Positions 1 through 6,606 of a stretch of DNA of 54,759 nucleotides are shown here, in pieces. The position numbers and the translations under genes are program-made. The notes under the pieces are model-generated. The model saw only the letters and a list, made by a program, of their open reading frames with translations. It was not told the origin of the DNA and made no database searches. Origin of the DNA: a virus; IMG/VR virus record IMGVR_UViG_3300032083_000237, positions 1 through 54,759 of that record. The stretch is one strand, 5' to 3'. Within the stretch, counting starts at the first letter, position 1, and every line of letters begins with the position of its first letter.

Positions 1-337
1 TGTAGTTACCAAGTGTATTTGACCCCCCGCTGTCATTGGGTGTATACGTATACGGACACCCCCCGTGTGGCCCATGCCCCCCATGCTGTATACAACGGTA
101 TACACAAGGATTTCCTCAGTTAATGTGACACTTTAAGCTCTAACTCCTTGATATCATTATGTTTTATACACAATGTAGGATTATTCAGTACACATAATCG
201 GGATTTTTCCTTGTGTTTTCAGGGGGTTACTGTTTGTGAGTAAGGTCATGCACTATACACTACCCATAATAACATTATGTCTGCACATATACACCCACCC
301 CATTATATGTCTTATACATTATCTCTTATACATTATC
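1..337. repeat. left copy of imperfect terminal direct repeat
   Basis: Positions 1-337 align without net gaps to 54423-54759, with roughly nine mismatches (for example near 67, 110, 140, 159, 165-171 and 247). It carries the palindrome GTATACGTATAC at 41-52, more GTATAC sites near 88-104, and many TATACA words. No coding frame is convincing. It is either a phage terminal redundancy or the overlap of a circular assembly. The mismatches argue against a simple copied overlap and suggest strain mixture or diverged repeat copies. Confidence 0.85.
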
Positions 338-365
338 TCTTATACAACAACTCTTATACATGAAT
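310..365. repeat. four 14-bp iterons
   Basis: The word TCTTATACA begins at 310, 324, 338 and 352, exactly 14 bp apart. The first two units are identical (TCTTATACATTATC). The right terminal repeat ends precisely after its second unit at 54759. Such iterons can be replication-initiator, terminase or regulator binding sites; which applies here is unknown. Confidence 0.75.
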
Positions 366-723
366 AATTTATTCCTGTTATGAAAAATCTCCAGTCTATA
401 CATAACGCAACCTTAGCTTGCTTACAGATACTTTGAACAACTACTTAAAGGTATTCTATCTCAACCTTTACTTGCGAATCACCCCTACCTCTTTCCCTTT
501 ATAGTTGTAGAAATAAGCCTAAAATCCTTCATAATATAAGACAGCATGTATTACCCATAGTCTCATAAGTTGTTGATATTATTGACAAAATAAAAGTGTT
601 TGACTTGTTTTGGTCTTTCGGAGTACAAAATAGCTACGGTTTTTGGACTTCTGATTTTCGTCTCCGGTCTTTCTTTTGACCCGCCACGGTTTCAGAGTTT
701 CATTATCTCCCCTACTACTGCCT

Positions 724-761
724 CCCCTTGTGGCGGTTATAGGGTACATATGCACAAGGGG
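724..761. repeat. 9-bp inverted repeat
   Basis: CCCCTTGTG at 724-732 is the exact reverse complement of CACAAGGGG at 753-761, with a 20-base spacer. A second inverted pair overlaps it: CCGCCAC at 681-687 and GTGGCGG at 730-736. The word GTGGCGG recurs at 881-887. These could form alternative RNA hairpins or be protein sites. Confidence 0.6.
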
Positions 762-1019
762 TATCATGGAACAAATCCAGAGGGGTTTTAACGTGGTGTA
801 GTTATTTTGCAATATCTGACAAGTACTTAAAGTGCGGTTGGATAATACATAGGCTATGACATGGATTTAAATTCTATTTGGTGGCGGTAAATTGATAGCA
901 ATACGGTTGCAAGACTTGAATTGACAAGTCGGAGAGGGTTTTTGATTACCCTTGCATTAATTATCTAGGTTGTTTGGCTTCTACATGGTCAAGGGACGTT
1001 ACTAGAACCGTTTACCATT

Positions 1020-1208
1020 CAGATACTTTTTGTATCTGATAGGCTTGTCTGTTTTGACAATATCCCGTTAGAGATAGCGGTAACTGTATTGAAATTTCCA
1101 GTGGGGGTATAACTCCGACTAAGCCTAGCCAACTAGGTTATGCTTCATAGCATAGGTCGGGGTTGTATCTAGGGGCGTCTCAATGATGGGGCGTCCCGTA
1201 TGCAACCC
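1020..1208 (+). ncRNA. array of five stem-loops (structured leader)
   Basis: Five consecutive hairpins lie in 190 bases. CAGATAC/GTATCTG with a T5 loop spans 1020-1038. CCGTTA/TAGCGG with a GAGA (GNRA-type) loop spans 1065-1080. CCTAG/CTAGG spans 1124-1137. TATGC/GCATA spans 1139-1154. A long nested stem pairs GGGTTGTAT at 1160 with ATGCAACCC ending at 1208, and encloses GGGGCG/CGTCCC. They end 18 bases before the first left-arm gene, so they are either a structured 5' leader or a separate small RNA. No known RNA family is recognised. Confidence 0.5.
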
Positions 1209-1226
1209 TAATGGAAAGATAAAATC

Positions 1227-1736
1227 ATGGCAAAAATTGTAACTAAAATGTTCAAAGATGACGAAATTGATGCGGGTATTGTTAAGATAGCCAAGGATGC
1301 GGAGACGTTTCAACAACGTATTCACAACTATGCTGTGTCTATACTCAAGGTATGGCATGACGACAAGGATGCGTTGAAAGCGGTTGCCCGTATTAATGCC
1401 TTGCAAGATGCGTCACCTTATCATACCCGTGCCTTCTCTGTGTGGGTTGGTTTGATGTTACCCCTTGAGTGGTCTGATGAAGCTAAGGTGTGGTATTGCG
1501 ACAAGGATACCATACTTAAAGGCAAGCCTTTTATGGCCGCACGTGATCTACCCTTCTGGAAAGCTTCACCTGCACCTGTGGCCCAGCCTTTCATCATGGC
1601 AGATGAATTGCAAAAGATACTGGACAAATCCATCAAGCGTGCTGAGAAGCCCAAGGATGGTGACATGGTTAATGTCGCTGCGTTCAAGCACCTGCGGGAA
1701 GCTCTCAAGGTTCTCAATGGTGAGGTGGTGGAATGA
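1227..1736 (+). CDS. hypothetical early protein, 169 aa
   Basis: First gene of the left arm, preceded by GGAAAG nine bases before the ATG and by a five-hairpin leader. The protein is soluble, largely helical and mixed in charge, with no signal peptide or membrane segment. The central part (about 65-110) is rich in aromatic residues and the C-terminal third is lysine-rich. I do not recognise a family. Its position next to the control region suggests an early takeover or regulatory role, which is inference. It is followed by two hairpins at 1763-1827. Confidence 0.75.
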   Translation: MAKIVTKMFKDDEIDAGIVKIAKDAETFQQRIHNYAVSILKVWHDDKDALKAVARINALQDASPYHTRAFSVWVGLMLPLEWSDEAKVWYCDKDTILKGKPFMAARDLPFWKASPAPVAQPFIMADELQKILDKSIKRAEKPKDGDMVNVAAFKHLREALKVLNGEVVE

Positions 1737-1762
1737 TCCACCCATGACATACCTAGACTAAG

Positions 1763-1786
1763 CACCCCATGTATCAACGTGGGGTG
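1763..1786 (+). terminator. hairpin after first early gene
   Basis: CACCCCATG (1763-1771) pairs with CGTGGGGTG (1778-1786) around a 6-base loop, one G-T pair included. There is no long T tract after it, so it may be a processing or stability hairpin rather than a complete intrinsic terminator. Confidence 0.45.
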
Positions 1787-1805
1787 TGACTTCTTGACTA
1801 CTGAT

Positions 1806-1830
1806 AGCGTCCTAATCATGGGGCGCTTTC
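1806..1830 (+). terminator. second hairpin with short T run
   Basis: AGCGTCC (1806-1812) pairs with GGGCGCT (1821-1827) around TAATCATG, followed by TTC. The sequence resembles the hairpin just upstream of the same gene (1172-1197), so related hairpins flank 1227-1736. It is a weak terminator candidate. Confidence 0.4.
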
Positions 1831-1940
1831 TGTGTTCAAGCCTTTTGAATACAGCCTCAACGGTTGAGGTTTCAATGATTAGGCATAGGGGTGAACCGTC
1901 AATGATTCCCCAATGATTGCCAACTAAATACATGACAGTG

Positions 1941-2036
1941 CTGTGCGCCCACATTTAGCATGGGTGGGTGTGTGATCTGTAAGACAGCTCTTACAGTGTC
2001 ACCAAAGTTTTGTAGGTGCAAATCCTACCCGCACAG
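1941..2036 (+). ncRNA. tRNA-like cloverleaf, 96 nt
   Basis: A perfect 7-bp closing stem (CTGTGCG 1941-1947, CGCACAG 2030-2036) encloses three arms. The first is a short arm, CCCA/TGGG, at 1948-1964. The second is a long hairpin, CTGTAAGA/TCTTACAG, at 1977-1996. The third is a T-arm look-alike at 2012-2028 with a 5-bp stem GTAGG/CCTAC and the 7-base loop TGCAAAT. The middle arm lacks a clear 7-base anticodon loop and there is no CCA, so I do not call it a working tRNA. It may be a tRNA-like regulatory RNA, a decayed tRNA, or an attP copied from a tRNA 3' end. Confidence 0.4.
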
Positions 2037-2142
2037 AGTAATACCCAAGCTGTGAGTGGGTGGGTCTTTGGTTTTTTCTACCCGTAACCTCAGCAATAAG
2101 AGCAAGGCTTCATATACCCTGTGATCTTATCGGAGAAACCAC

Positions 2143-2179
2143 GGACGGTTAGTCCCTACATGGTGTGGGGCTTTTTATT
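2143..2179 (+). promoter_or_regulatory. attenuator-like terminator with competing hairpin
   Basis: AGTCCC (2151-2156) can pair with GGGGCT (2168-2173), with an inner ACA/TGT, followed by a TTTT run: a standard intrinsic terminator shape. GTCC (2152-2155) can instead pair with GGAC (2143-2146) through a 5-base loop, which would break the terminator. The ribosome site of the next gene (GGAGG, 2181-2185) follows at once. This is the layout of a transcription attenuator placed below the cloverleaf at 1941-2036. Confidence 0.5.
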
Positions 2180-2192
2180 TGGAGGATTAACT

Positions 2193-2402
2193 GTGCTAAG
2201 TAAGTATCACAAAGACGCAATTGAAGTTTCTGATAGGATAGAAATATTAAATGCTCGCAAAGCTCGGTTTTCTAATCATGCCACCTTATACACTAGGGTT
2301 GCTGGTGTTTGTTTAGAAATATCAGAGCTTGAAAAGCAATTGCCTGTGCTTAAAGCCACGGCAAAATGGGCAGATGAACTAAATGATCGTGGTGTTCTGT
2401 GA
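2193..2402 (+). CDS. small hypothetical protein, 69 aa
   Basis: The chosen start is GTG at 2193, seven bases after a strong GGAGG. The longer frame from 2121 would run through the terminator hairpin and is unlikely. The product is a charged, helical, probably coiled-coil protein with the LEISELEKQL segment in its centre. No family recognised. Its stop overlaps the ATG of the next gene (TGATG), so the two are probably translationally coupled. Confidence 0.6.
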   Translation: MLSKYHKDAIEVSDRIEILNARKARFSNHATLYTRVAGVCLEISELEKQLPVLKATAKWADELNDRGVL

Positions 2403-2599
2403 TGAATAACCAACAGAATAAAATCAATGGTGAATGGCCTAAAAAATCTGTGTATGTGATTACTCAAGTACACAGTGACCGTTTGTTCTGGTCTAATACT
2501 GATGGGTGGTGTGATAATACCAGATCACTCTTTACCCCTGAAGAAAAAGAAACCTTTAACCTGCCTATGGGTGGAGTTTGGATGTTGTTAAATGAATAA
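2402..2599 (+). CDS. small hypothetical protein, 65 aa
   Basis: Starts at ATG 2402 in a TGATG overlap with the preceding gene. The protein is tryptophan-rich (five Trp), with a beta-like centre and no membrane segment. I do not recognise it. It belongs to a tightly packed run of six small early genes from 2193 to 3198. Confidence 0.6.
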   Translation: MNNQQNKINGEWPKKSVYVITQVHSDRLFWSNTDGWCDNTRSLFTPEEKETFNLPMGGVWMLLNE

Positions 2600-2720
2600 C
2601 CAACAACGTATTCATCAAGACCTACTCACTGCCCTAACACAGATGGGCGGTGTGTCTACCTTTGCTGCTGAGTTGATTGCTCAGTATCTTTTAACCAAAT
2701 ACAAAATGGAGGAACTATAA
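2592..2720 (+). CDS. micro-protein, 42 aa
   Basis: The ATG at 2592 overlaps the end of the preceding gene by 8 bases, and its TAA at 2718-2720 overlaps the next ATG (TAATG). The peptide starts MNNQQRIHQDLL and is likely one or two amphipathic helices. Support comes mainly from the seamless overlaps on both sides, typical of phage early cassettes. Function unknown. Confidence 0.5.
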   Translation: MNNQQRIHQDLLTALTQMGGVSTFAAELIAQYLLTKYKMEEL

Positions 2721-2920
2721 TGTTTCGTGATGACTTTCTTTGCGCTAAATTCTTTGACAAGTGGACGGCACTAAGCCGACAGTCTCAGGTCTTACGTCAA
2801 GACTTGTACCAGCTTAATGCTGATATGATGGGTCCGAAAGAGTGGGAGCATAGTGCTGATCGCCGTAGTCATGAGGTCAACATTGCATGGGCTGAACATA
2901 AAATGGAAAGGATGTTATGA
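2720..2920 (+). CDS. small hypothetical protein, 66 aa
   Basis: ATG at 2720 in a TAATG overlap, with GGAGG at 2708-2712 inside the upstream gene as ribosome site. The protein is charged and helical, with no membrane segment or cysteine motif. No family recognised. It is part of the early small-gene cassette. Confidence 0.65.
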   Translation: MFRDDFLCAKFFDKWTALSRQSQVLRQDLYQLNADMMGPKEWEHSADRRSHEVNIAWAEHKMERML

Positions 2921-3112
2921 ATGAGCCAACCAAATACCAACCCTAATAGGCTCAAGTATAAAGTCTATAGGGTTGTCACGGTAAAGACTGGTAAGGTGAC
3001 ACGCCTTGCCGGTGTGGGCATGGAGTTGCCACATGAAGTGCTACGCAATCTCCCCTTGGGGTGTGAGTGGGTAACTGAAAAAGGTGACACCATTTATGAA
3101 AGGATAATGTGA
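2921..3112 (+). CDS. small hypothetical protein, 63 aa
   Basis: ATG directly follows the stop of the upstream gene; GGA at 2908 serves as ribosome site. The product looks like a small beta-rich domain (alternating YKVYRVVTV, then a GCEWV turn). It could be a small nucleic-acid- or protein-binding fold, but no family is recognised. Its stop overlaps the next ATG in TGATG. Confidence 0.6.
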   Translation: MSQPNTNPNRLKYKVYRVVTVKTGKVTRLAGVGMELPHEVLRNLPLGCEWVTEKGDTIYERIM

Positions 3113-3198
3113 TGAGTAAATGGTGTTGGTTCAACATTATCATGGGTGGGTGCTGCGTGTTCCTACTCATGCTCATCCTGTGGGTGGCAACACCCTGA
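3112..3198 (+). CDS. single-span membrane micro-protein, 28 aa
   Basis: Begins in a TGATG overlap with the preceding gene. The peptide is almost entirely one hydrophobic segment (about residues 6-26, including GGCCVFLLMLILWV), after a short positively charged N-terminus. It would sit in the inner membrane. It could be a small toxin-like or enzyme-modulating peptide; that is inference from composition only. It is very short, so confidence rests on the coupling and hydrophobicity. Confidence 0.45.
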   Translation: MSKWCWFNIIMGGCCVFLLMLILWVATP

Positions 3199-3209
3199 TC
3201 ACTACCTAG

Positions 3210-3233
3210 AGTACACCTTCGGAGGGGTGTACT
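3210..3233 (+). promoter_or_regulatory. 8-bp stem-loop between early cassettes
   Basis: AGTACACC (3210-3217) pairs perfectly with GGTGTACT (3226-3233) around TTCGGAGG. There is no T run after it, so it is more likely an RNA stability or processing element than a full terminator. It separates the small-gene cassette from the HTH protein at 3288. Confidence 0.5.
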
Positions 3234-3287
3234 TCATGGTACTGAGACGGTGCCTTTACAATCTATGTTCTATGAAAGGAACAAACT

Positions 3288-3806
3288 ATGGCTAGAACTT
3301 TTTACACAGACGATCACAAAAATGCAACCGTGGCTATGTACATGGAGCATTCTCTTTCAGACACCTCATTAGAAATGGGTGTGTCCACAGGATCTGTGGT
3401 TTCTTGGTACAAGGCGGCTGTCGCTGCTGGTGATGTACAACGTCGCAACAAGGTCGGTGATGCCTTCTTTACCCTTGCAGATAAGCATGAAGCGTGTACG
3501 TATTACTCTACACATACTGGTGATCAGACGGTAGAAAAGACAGGCGTTTCTCTACCTTCATTACACAAGTGGCGCAAGGAGCTTGGCTACCCTAACAAGC
3601 ATTACGGGCGTAACCTCAAGTCTGACAGGTCAGACAATGATGTGGCTACATTGCACAGAAAAGCAATGGTTGAGGTGGGTAAGCAGAAGGATGCCTATCG
3701 TGACAAGATGCGTGAGCTTGAGGCTCTTGTTGACGAGTTGCGTTCTGATGCGTCAAGCATTCAACACAAAATGTTTGACTTCCTTGAATCACTCAACGAT
3801 AAATGA
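3288..3806 (+). CDS. tandem helix-turn-helix protein, 172 aa
   Basis: ATG follows AAAGGA. Two transposase- or homeodomain-like HTH units are visible. Residues about 8-45 carry VAMYMEHSLSDTSLEMGVS then SVVSWYK, and about 65-98 carry a second set ending SLPSLHKWRKELG. A basic linker and a coiled coil (about 125-168) follow. The fold suggests a DNA-binding regulator or a terminase-small-like oligomer. No repressor-type gene is otherwise visible, so this is the best candidate for an early transcription regulator. Function is inferred from fold only. Confidence 0.7.
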   Translation: MARTFYTDDHKNATVAMYMEHSLSDTSLEMGVSTGSVVSWYKAAVAAGDVQRRNKVGDAFFTLADKHEACTYYSTHTGDQTVEKTGVSLPSLHKWRKELGYPNKHYGRNLKSDRSDNDVATLHRKAMVEVGKQKDAYRDKMRELEALVDELRSDASSIQHKMFDFLESLNDK

Positions 3807-3865
3807 AAGCACTACCCCTCATGCAATACTGTGTGAGGGTTCACCCCTCTCTATAGGAGATTGAT

Positions 3866-5509
3866 ATGCCATATGAAATAGTGATGGTAGACCCTGAGCT
3901 TGCCAAGCTAACAAATACTTGTGTTGGACGTGGTATCACTGACAACAGTGACTATCTTGTTGATGCGTACATTGAAAGGTGGAAGCCTTACCCTGTCAAG
4001 CAGACTGACGAGATACACGATTATACTGGTATTGTCGGTGGCTTTATCACGATTGCTGATAGCAAGGTTCGTGTCATGTTTGGTATGACACCACGTGACA
4101 ATGGGTTCATTGTTCGCAGGGTTGCTGACCTGCACCCTACTGATGTGGTGCTGCAAAAGTTTGGTTCCTTTGAGGATGACCATGCTTTCTTCCAAGATGA
4201 TACCTTTGTCACTTGGCTTAGGAATTGTCTTCTCAAGTCCGACATGGCAGACCAAGAACCTGTTGATCAGAACTGGTTGTTACGTCTACGTGCATTGCAG
4301 CCTATCCGTTCCAAGATTGCACATGGTAAGATCAGTTTGTATCAGACCCGTAAGGATGCTGACAATGACAGGCATGTAGCTATGAAGGCTGGCCGTGCAT
4401 TGAAGTATATCTTTCCTGAGCTTAATGACAGTGACATTGAGGTACTTGGTGATGCCTTTCGTGAGAAGTTTAGCTTGCGTACTTTCAAGCTCAAGACAGG
4501 CACATCACCTGATGACTTCACTCATGCTTACTCACACAACCAAGCAGACATGGACAATCCACGTACCACCTGTGCTAGAAAGGCTATGATCCATTCCTGT
4601 ATGCGGTACGAATTTGAGAGACTTGAGGTTCACCCTTGCTCTGTCTATGGCAGTGGTGACTTCAAGATCGCTTGGCTTGAGACTGACAGTGGCCTCATTG
4701 CTGGTCGTGTGGTGGTCCGTACATCACACAAGTCTAGGCCTCAAGCTGGCCCTATCTATGGTGTCTGTGAAAATTCTTTGAATCAGTTGCAAGATTGGCT
4801 TGACAGTATCAATGCAGTAGGGTATGACAGTGGATCATCTTGGATAGGTGCAAAGGTATTGGCTGTACCTCACGATGACAATGGTGCATACATAGGGCCG
4901 TACCTAGACGTAACGCCCCAACGTATGACTGCATCTGATGATGGTAAGTATCTCATTATTGATGACTGTGGTGAGGTAGATGCCAGTACATACCAAGGCA
5001 TACTCAATGGTGCTTACACAAATTGTACTGAGTGTGGTGTAGGTATTGCTGAGGATGACTACTACTGGTCAGAGTATACTGACGAGCATTACTGTGATTG
5101 TTGTTATAACAACGAGCATACTTACTGTGAATTTACAAGTGACATGGTACACAACTCTGAGCTTGTTCAGGTATGGAGTAGTAGTAGGTGGGGTATACAG
5201 TCAGAGATGGTATCTGAGTGTGACCGTGACAGCAACTATATTGAGTGTACTGATGGCAAGATGTGGCCTGATGATCAAGTAACATGGTGTGAGTCTGAAG
5301 AGGTGTGGATATCACCACAAACCTATCATGATGGTGGGTACTTCCTATCAGATTGGGACGGTGAAGTATACAACAAGGGTGTCATGTGTACCACTGAAGA
5401 TGGCGAGGTTGTAGCAGAAGATGAGATTATTGATAGTAATGATACTTGGGCGAAGACCCCTGAAGGTATCTGGATAAAAGTAGAAGAGGAAGAAGAATGT
5501 ATAGCTTAA
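3866..5509 (+). CDS. cysteine-rich early protein, 547 aa, unknown function
   Basis: ATG preceded by AGGAGA. Unrecognised multidomain protein. The N-terminal half is mixed alpha/beta. A middle domain (about 230-340) has the GSGDFKIAWL and AGRVVVRT strands typical of a compact beta fold. A zinc-ribbon-like knot carries C387, C390, C410, C412, C413 and C421. The tail is very acidic, ending in EEEEE. It overlaps the downstream peptidase gene by 13 bases, so the two are probably made in a fixed ratio. Acidic tail plus zinc knot fits a protein that binds host enzymes or nucleic acid, which is inference. Confidence 0.8.
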   Translation: MPYEIVMVDPELAKLTNTCVGRGITDNSDYLVDAYIERWKPYPVKQTDEIHDYTGIVGGFITIADSKVRVMFGMTPRDNGFIVRRVADLHPTDVVLQKFGSFEDDHAFFQDDTFVTWLRNCLLKSDMADQEPVDQNWLLRLRALQPIRSKIAHGKISLYQTRKDADNDRHVAMKAGRALKYIFPELNDSDIEVLGDAFREKFSLRTFKLKTGTSPDDFTHAYSHNQADMDNPRTTCARKAMIHSCMRYEFERLEVHPCSVYGSGDFKIAWLETDSGLIAGRVVVRTSHKSRPQAGPIYGVCENSLNQLQDWLDSINAVGYDSGSSWIGAKVLAVPHDDNGAYIGPYLDVTPQRMTASDDGKYLIIDDCGEVDASTYQGILNGAYTNCTECGVGIAEDDYYWSEYTDEHYCDCCYNNEHTYCEFTSDMVHNSELVQVWSSSRWGIQSEMVSECDRDSNYIECTDGKMWPDDQVTWCESEEVWISPQTYHDGGYFLSDWDGEVYNKGVMCTTEDGEVVAEDEIIDSNDTWAKTPEGIWIKVEEEEECIA

Positions 5510-6477
5510 TAGAAATGCTGCGGTACAAAAGGCCGCAAGGTTCAAGCACTCAGCAAGAGTTCTGTCAACGGTTCCTTGAACCACACTTTGGTTTGCCTGA
5601 TCGTGATGGTAATTATATACTACGCATAGGTGACAACCCCACCATATGTTTTACGTCACACCATGACACAGTGCATAGGACTGAGGGGTTACAGCAGCTT
5701 GTTGTCACTAACAACGTGGTATCTGTGGCTGATGCTGCCATATCATCATGTCTTGGTGCTGACTGTACTACTGGTATATGGCTCATGATGGGCATGATTG
5801 AGGCAGGTATTGAGGGTGTGTACGTAGTCCATGCAGCAGAAGAGTCTGGTTGTATTGGTAGTGCTGCCCTTGTCAAGAGTAATCCTTATTGGTTGGCTCA
5901 CATTGAGGCAGTGATATCCTTTGATAGATATGGTGACAACTCTGTGATCACTCATCAGATGGGCAGACGTACTGCATCAGATGACTTTGCTAGATCACTT
6001 GCTGATGCACTTGACTTGACACAGCTTATGCCTGACACAGGCGGATCATACACTGACAGCAATGAGTACTCAGACATAGTACCTGAGTGTACTAACCTTA
6101 GTGTTGGCTACTACGGTCAGCATGGTGTCAATGAGACGCAAGACCTTGAGTATGCTGACCTGTTGATGTATGCTTTGACACAAGCTGACTGGTCCAAGCT
6201 AGTTATAGCACGTGACCCATCTATGTATGAGACACACTATGATGATGAAGACTTTTGGAAGAGTTGGGGTAGTCTACGTGGTAATAGTACTGGTAACTAC
6301 AATGAGCCTCTTGATGATTATGATACAGATGACATGAATTATCTAGTCATGGAACATCCAGAAGCTGTAGCTAAGATGTTGATAGATATGGGTTTTACAC
6401 CTGACCTACTCATTGACGAGGCTAAGATTCCACCCCACGGTTATGCCAACAATTATGTTTCAAGGAAGTATATGTGA
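5497..6477 (+). CDS. M20/M28-like zinc metallopeptidase, 326 aa
   Basis: The start overlaps the upstream gene by 13 bases, behind GAGGAAG. The di-zinc aminopeptidase/carboxypeptidase signature is complete: H55-x-D57 (SHHDTV), bridging D89 (LGADCTTG), the E115-E116 pair (AAEESG), D143 (SFDR) and H209 (GQHG). The family hydrolyses peptide or acyl-amino bonds in the cytoplasm. The C-terminal 90 residues are an extra acidic region. The lid domain of M20 enzymes is absent or very short, so M28/M42-like is also possible. The substrate is unknown. Such an enzyme in a phage early region is unusual. Confidence 0.8.
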   Translation: MYSLIEMLRYKRPQGSSTQQEFCQRFLEPHFGLPDRDGNYILRIGDNPTICFTSHHDTVHRTEGLQQLVVTNNVVSVADAAISSCLGADCTTGIWLMMGMIEAGIEGVYVVHAAEESGCIGSAALVKSNPYWLAHIEAVISFDRYGDNSVITHQMGRRTASDDFARSLADALDLTQLMPDTGGSYTDSNEYSDIVPECTNLSVGYYGQHGVNETQDLEYADLLMYALTQADWSKLVIARDPSMYETHYDDEDFWKSWGSLRGNSTGNYNEPLDDYDTDDMNYLVMEHPEAVAKMLIDMGFTPDLLIDEAKIPPHGYANNYVSRKYM

Positions 6478-6606
6478 CACTCTGTCACACTTACTACCCC
6501 TTGACCCTAGCTCAAACTGAGTATAACTTAAGGTACTTAAGGTACTTACTTAAAGTTTTTATTATTCTTAAAAAATAATAATACTTAAAGTATACGAAAG
6601 GTAAAC
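6478..6606. other. intergenic region before the integrase
   Basis: 129 bases. It holds a promoter (6501-6527), tandem CTTAAGG words at 6528-6543, CTTAAAG at 6549-6555 and 6584-6590, and a perfect 8-bp inverted repeat, TTATTATT (6559-6566) with AATAATAA (6574-6581). The arrangement CTTAAAG, palindrome, CTTAAAG resembles the cluster at 54150-54203. It could hold integrase arm sites, an operator, or attP. Confidence 0.6.
6501..6527 (+). promoter_or_regulatory. sigma-70-type promoter for integrase
   Basis: TTGACC at 6501-6506, a 15-base spacer, then TATAAC at 6522-6527. The same -10 word occurs in three other promoters of this genome. The spacer is one base shorter than in those. The CTTAAAG motifs lie just downstream, where a regulator could block transcription. 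Confidence 0.55.

Larger units (their letters stand above)
338..1226. other. left non-coding control region
   Basis: About 890 bases without a convincing gene. Short frames at 579-812 and 600-791 lack a ribosome site and family resemblance. The region holds the end of the 14-bp iterons, isolated CTTAAAG motifs at 444-450 and 826-832, inverted repeats around 681-761, and a run of stem-loops at 1020-1208. A TATAAC hexamer sits at 1108-1113 without a good -35 box. It lies between the two divergent arms, so it probably holds early control signals. Confidence 0.6.

Noticed and set aside
579-812. Open frames on both strands in the left control region (600-791 plus, 579-812 minus)
   Set aside because: No ribosome site, odd composition, and they overlap inverted repeats; no family resemblance.
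1421-1954. 177-aa minus-strand frame
   Set aside because: It is antisense to the 169-aa gene and runs into hairpins and the tRNA-like region; better explained as a shadow.
1941-2036. Functional tRNA gene
   Set aside because: The cloverleaf shape is present, but the middle arm has an 8-bp stem with a 4-base loop and no clean anticodon loop; the CCA end is missing. Kept only as tRNA-like.
2121-2192. Upstream extension of the small gene at 2193
   Set aside because: The extension would translate the terminator hairpin; GTG at 2193 has a good GGAGG.
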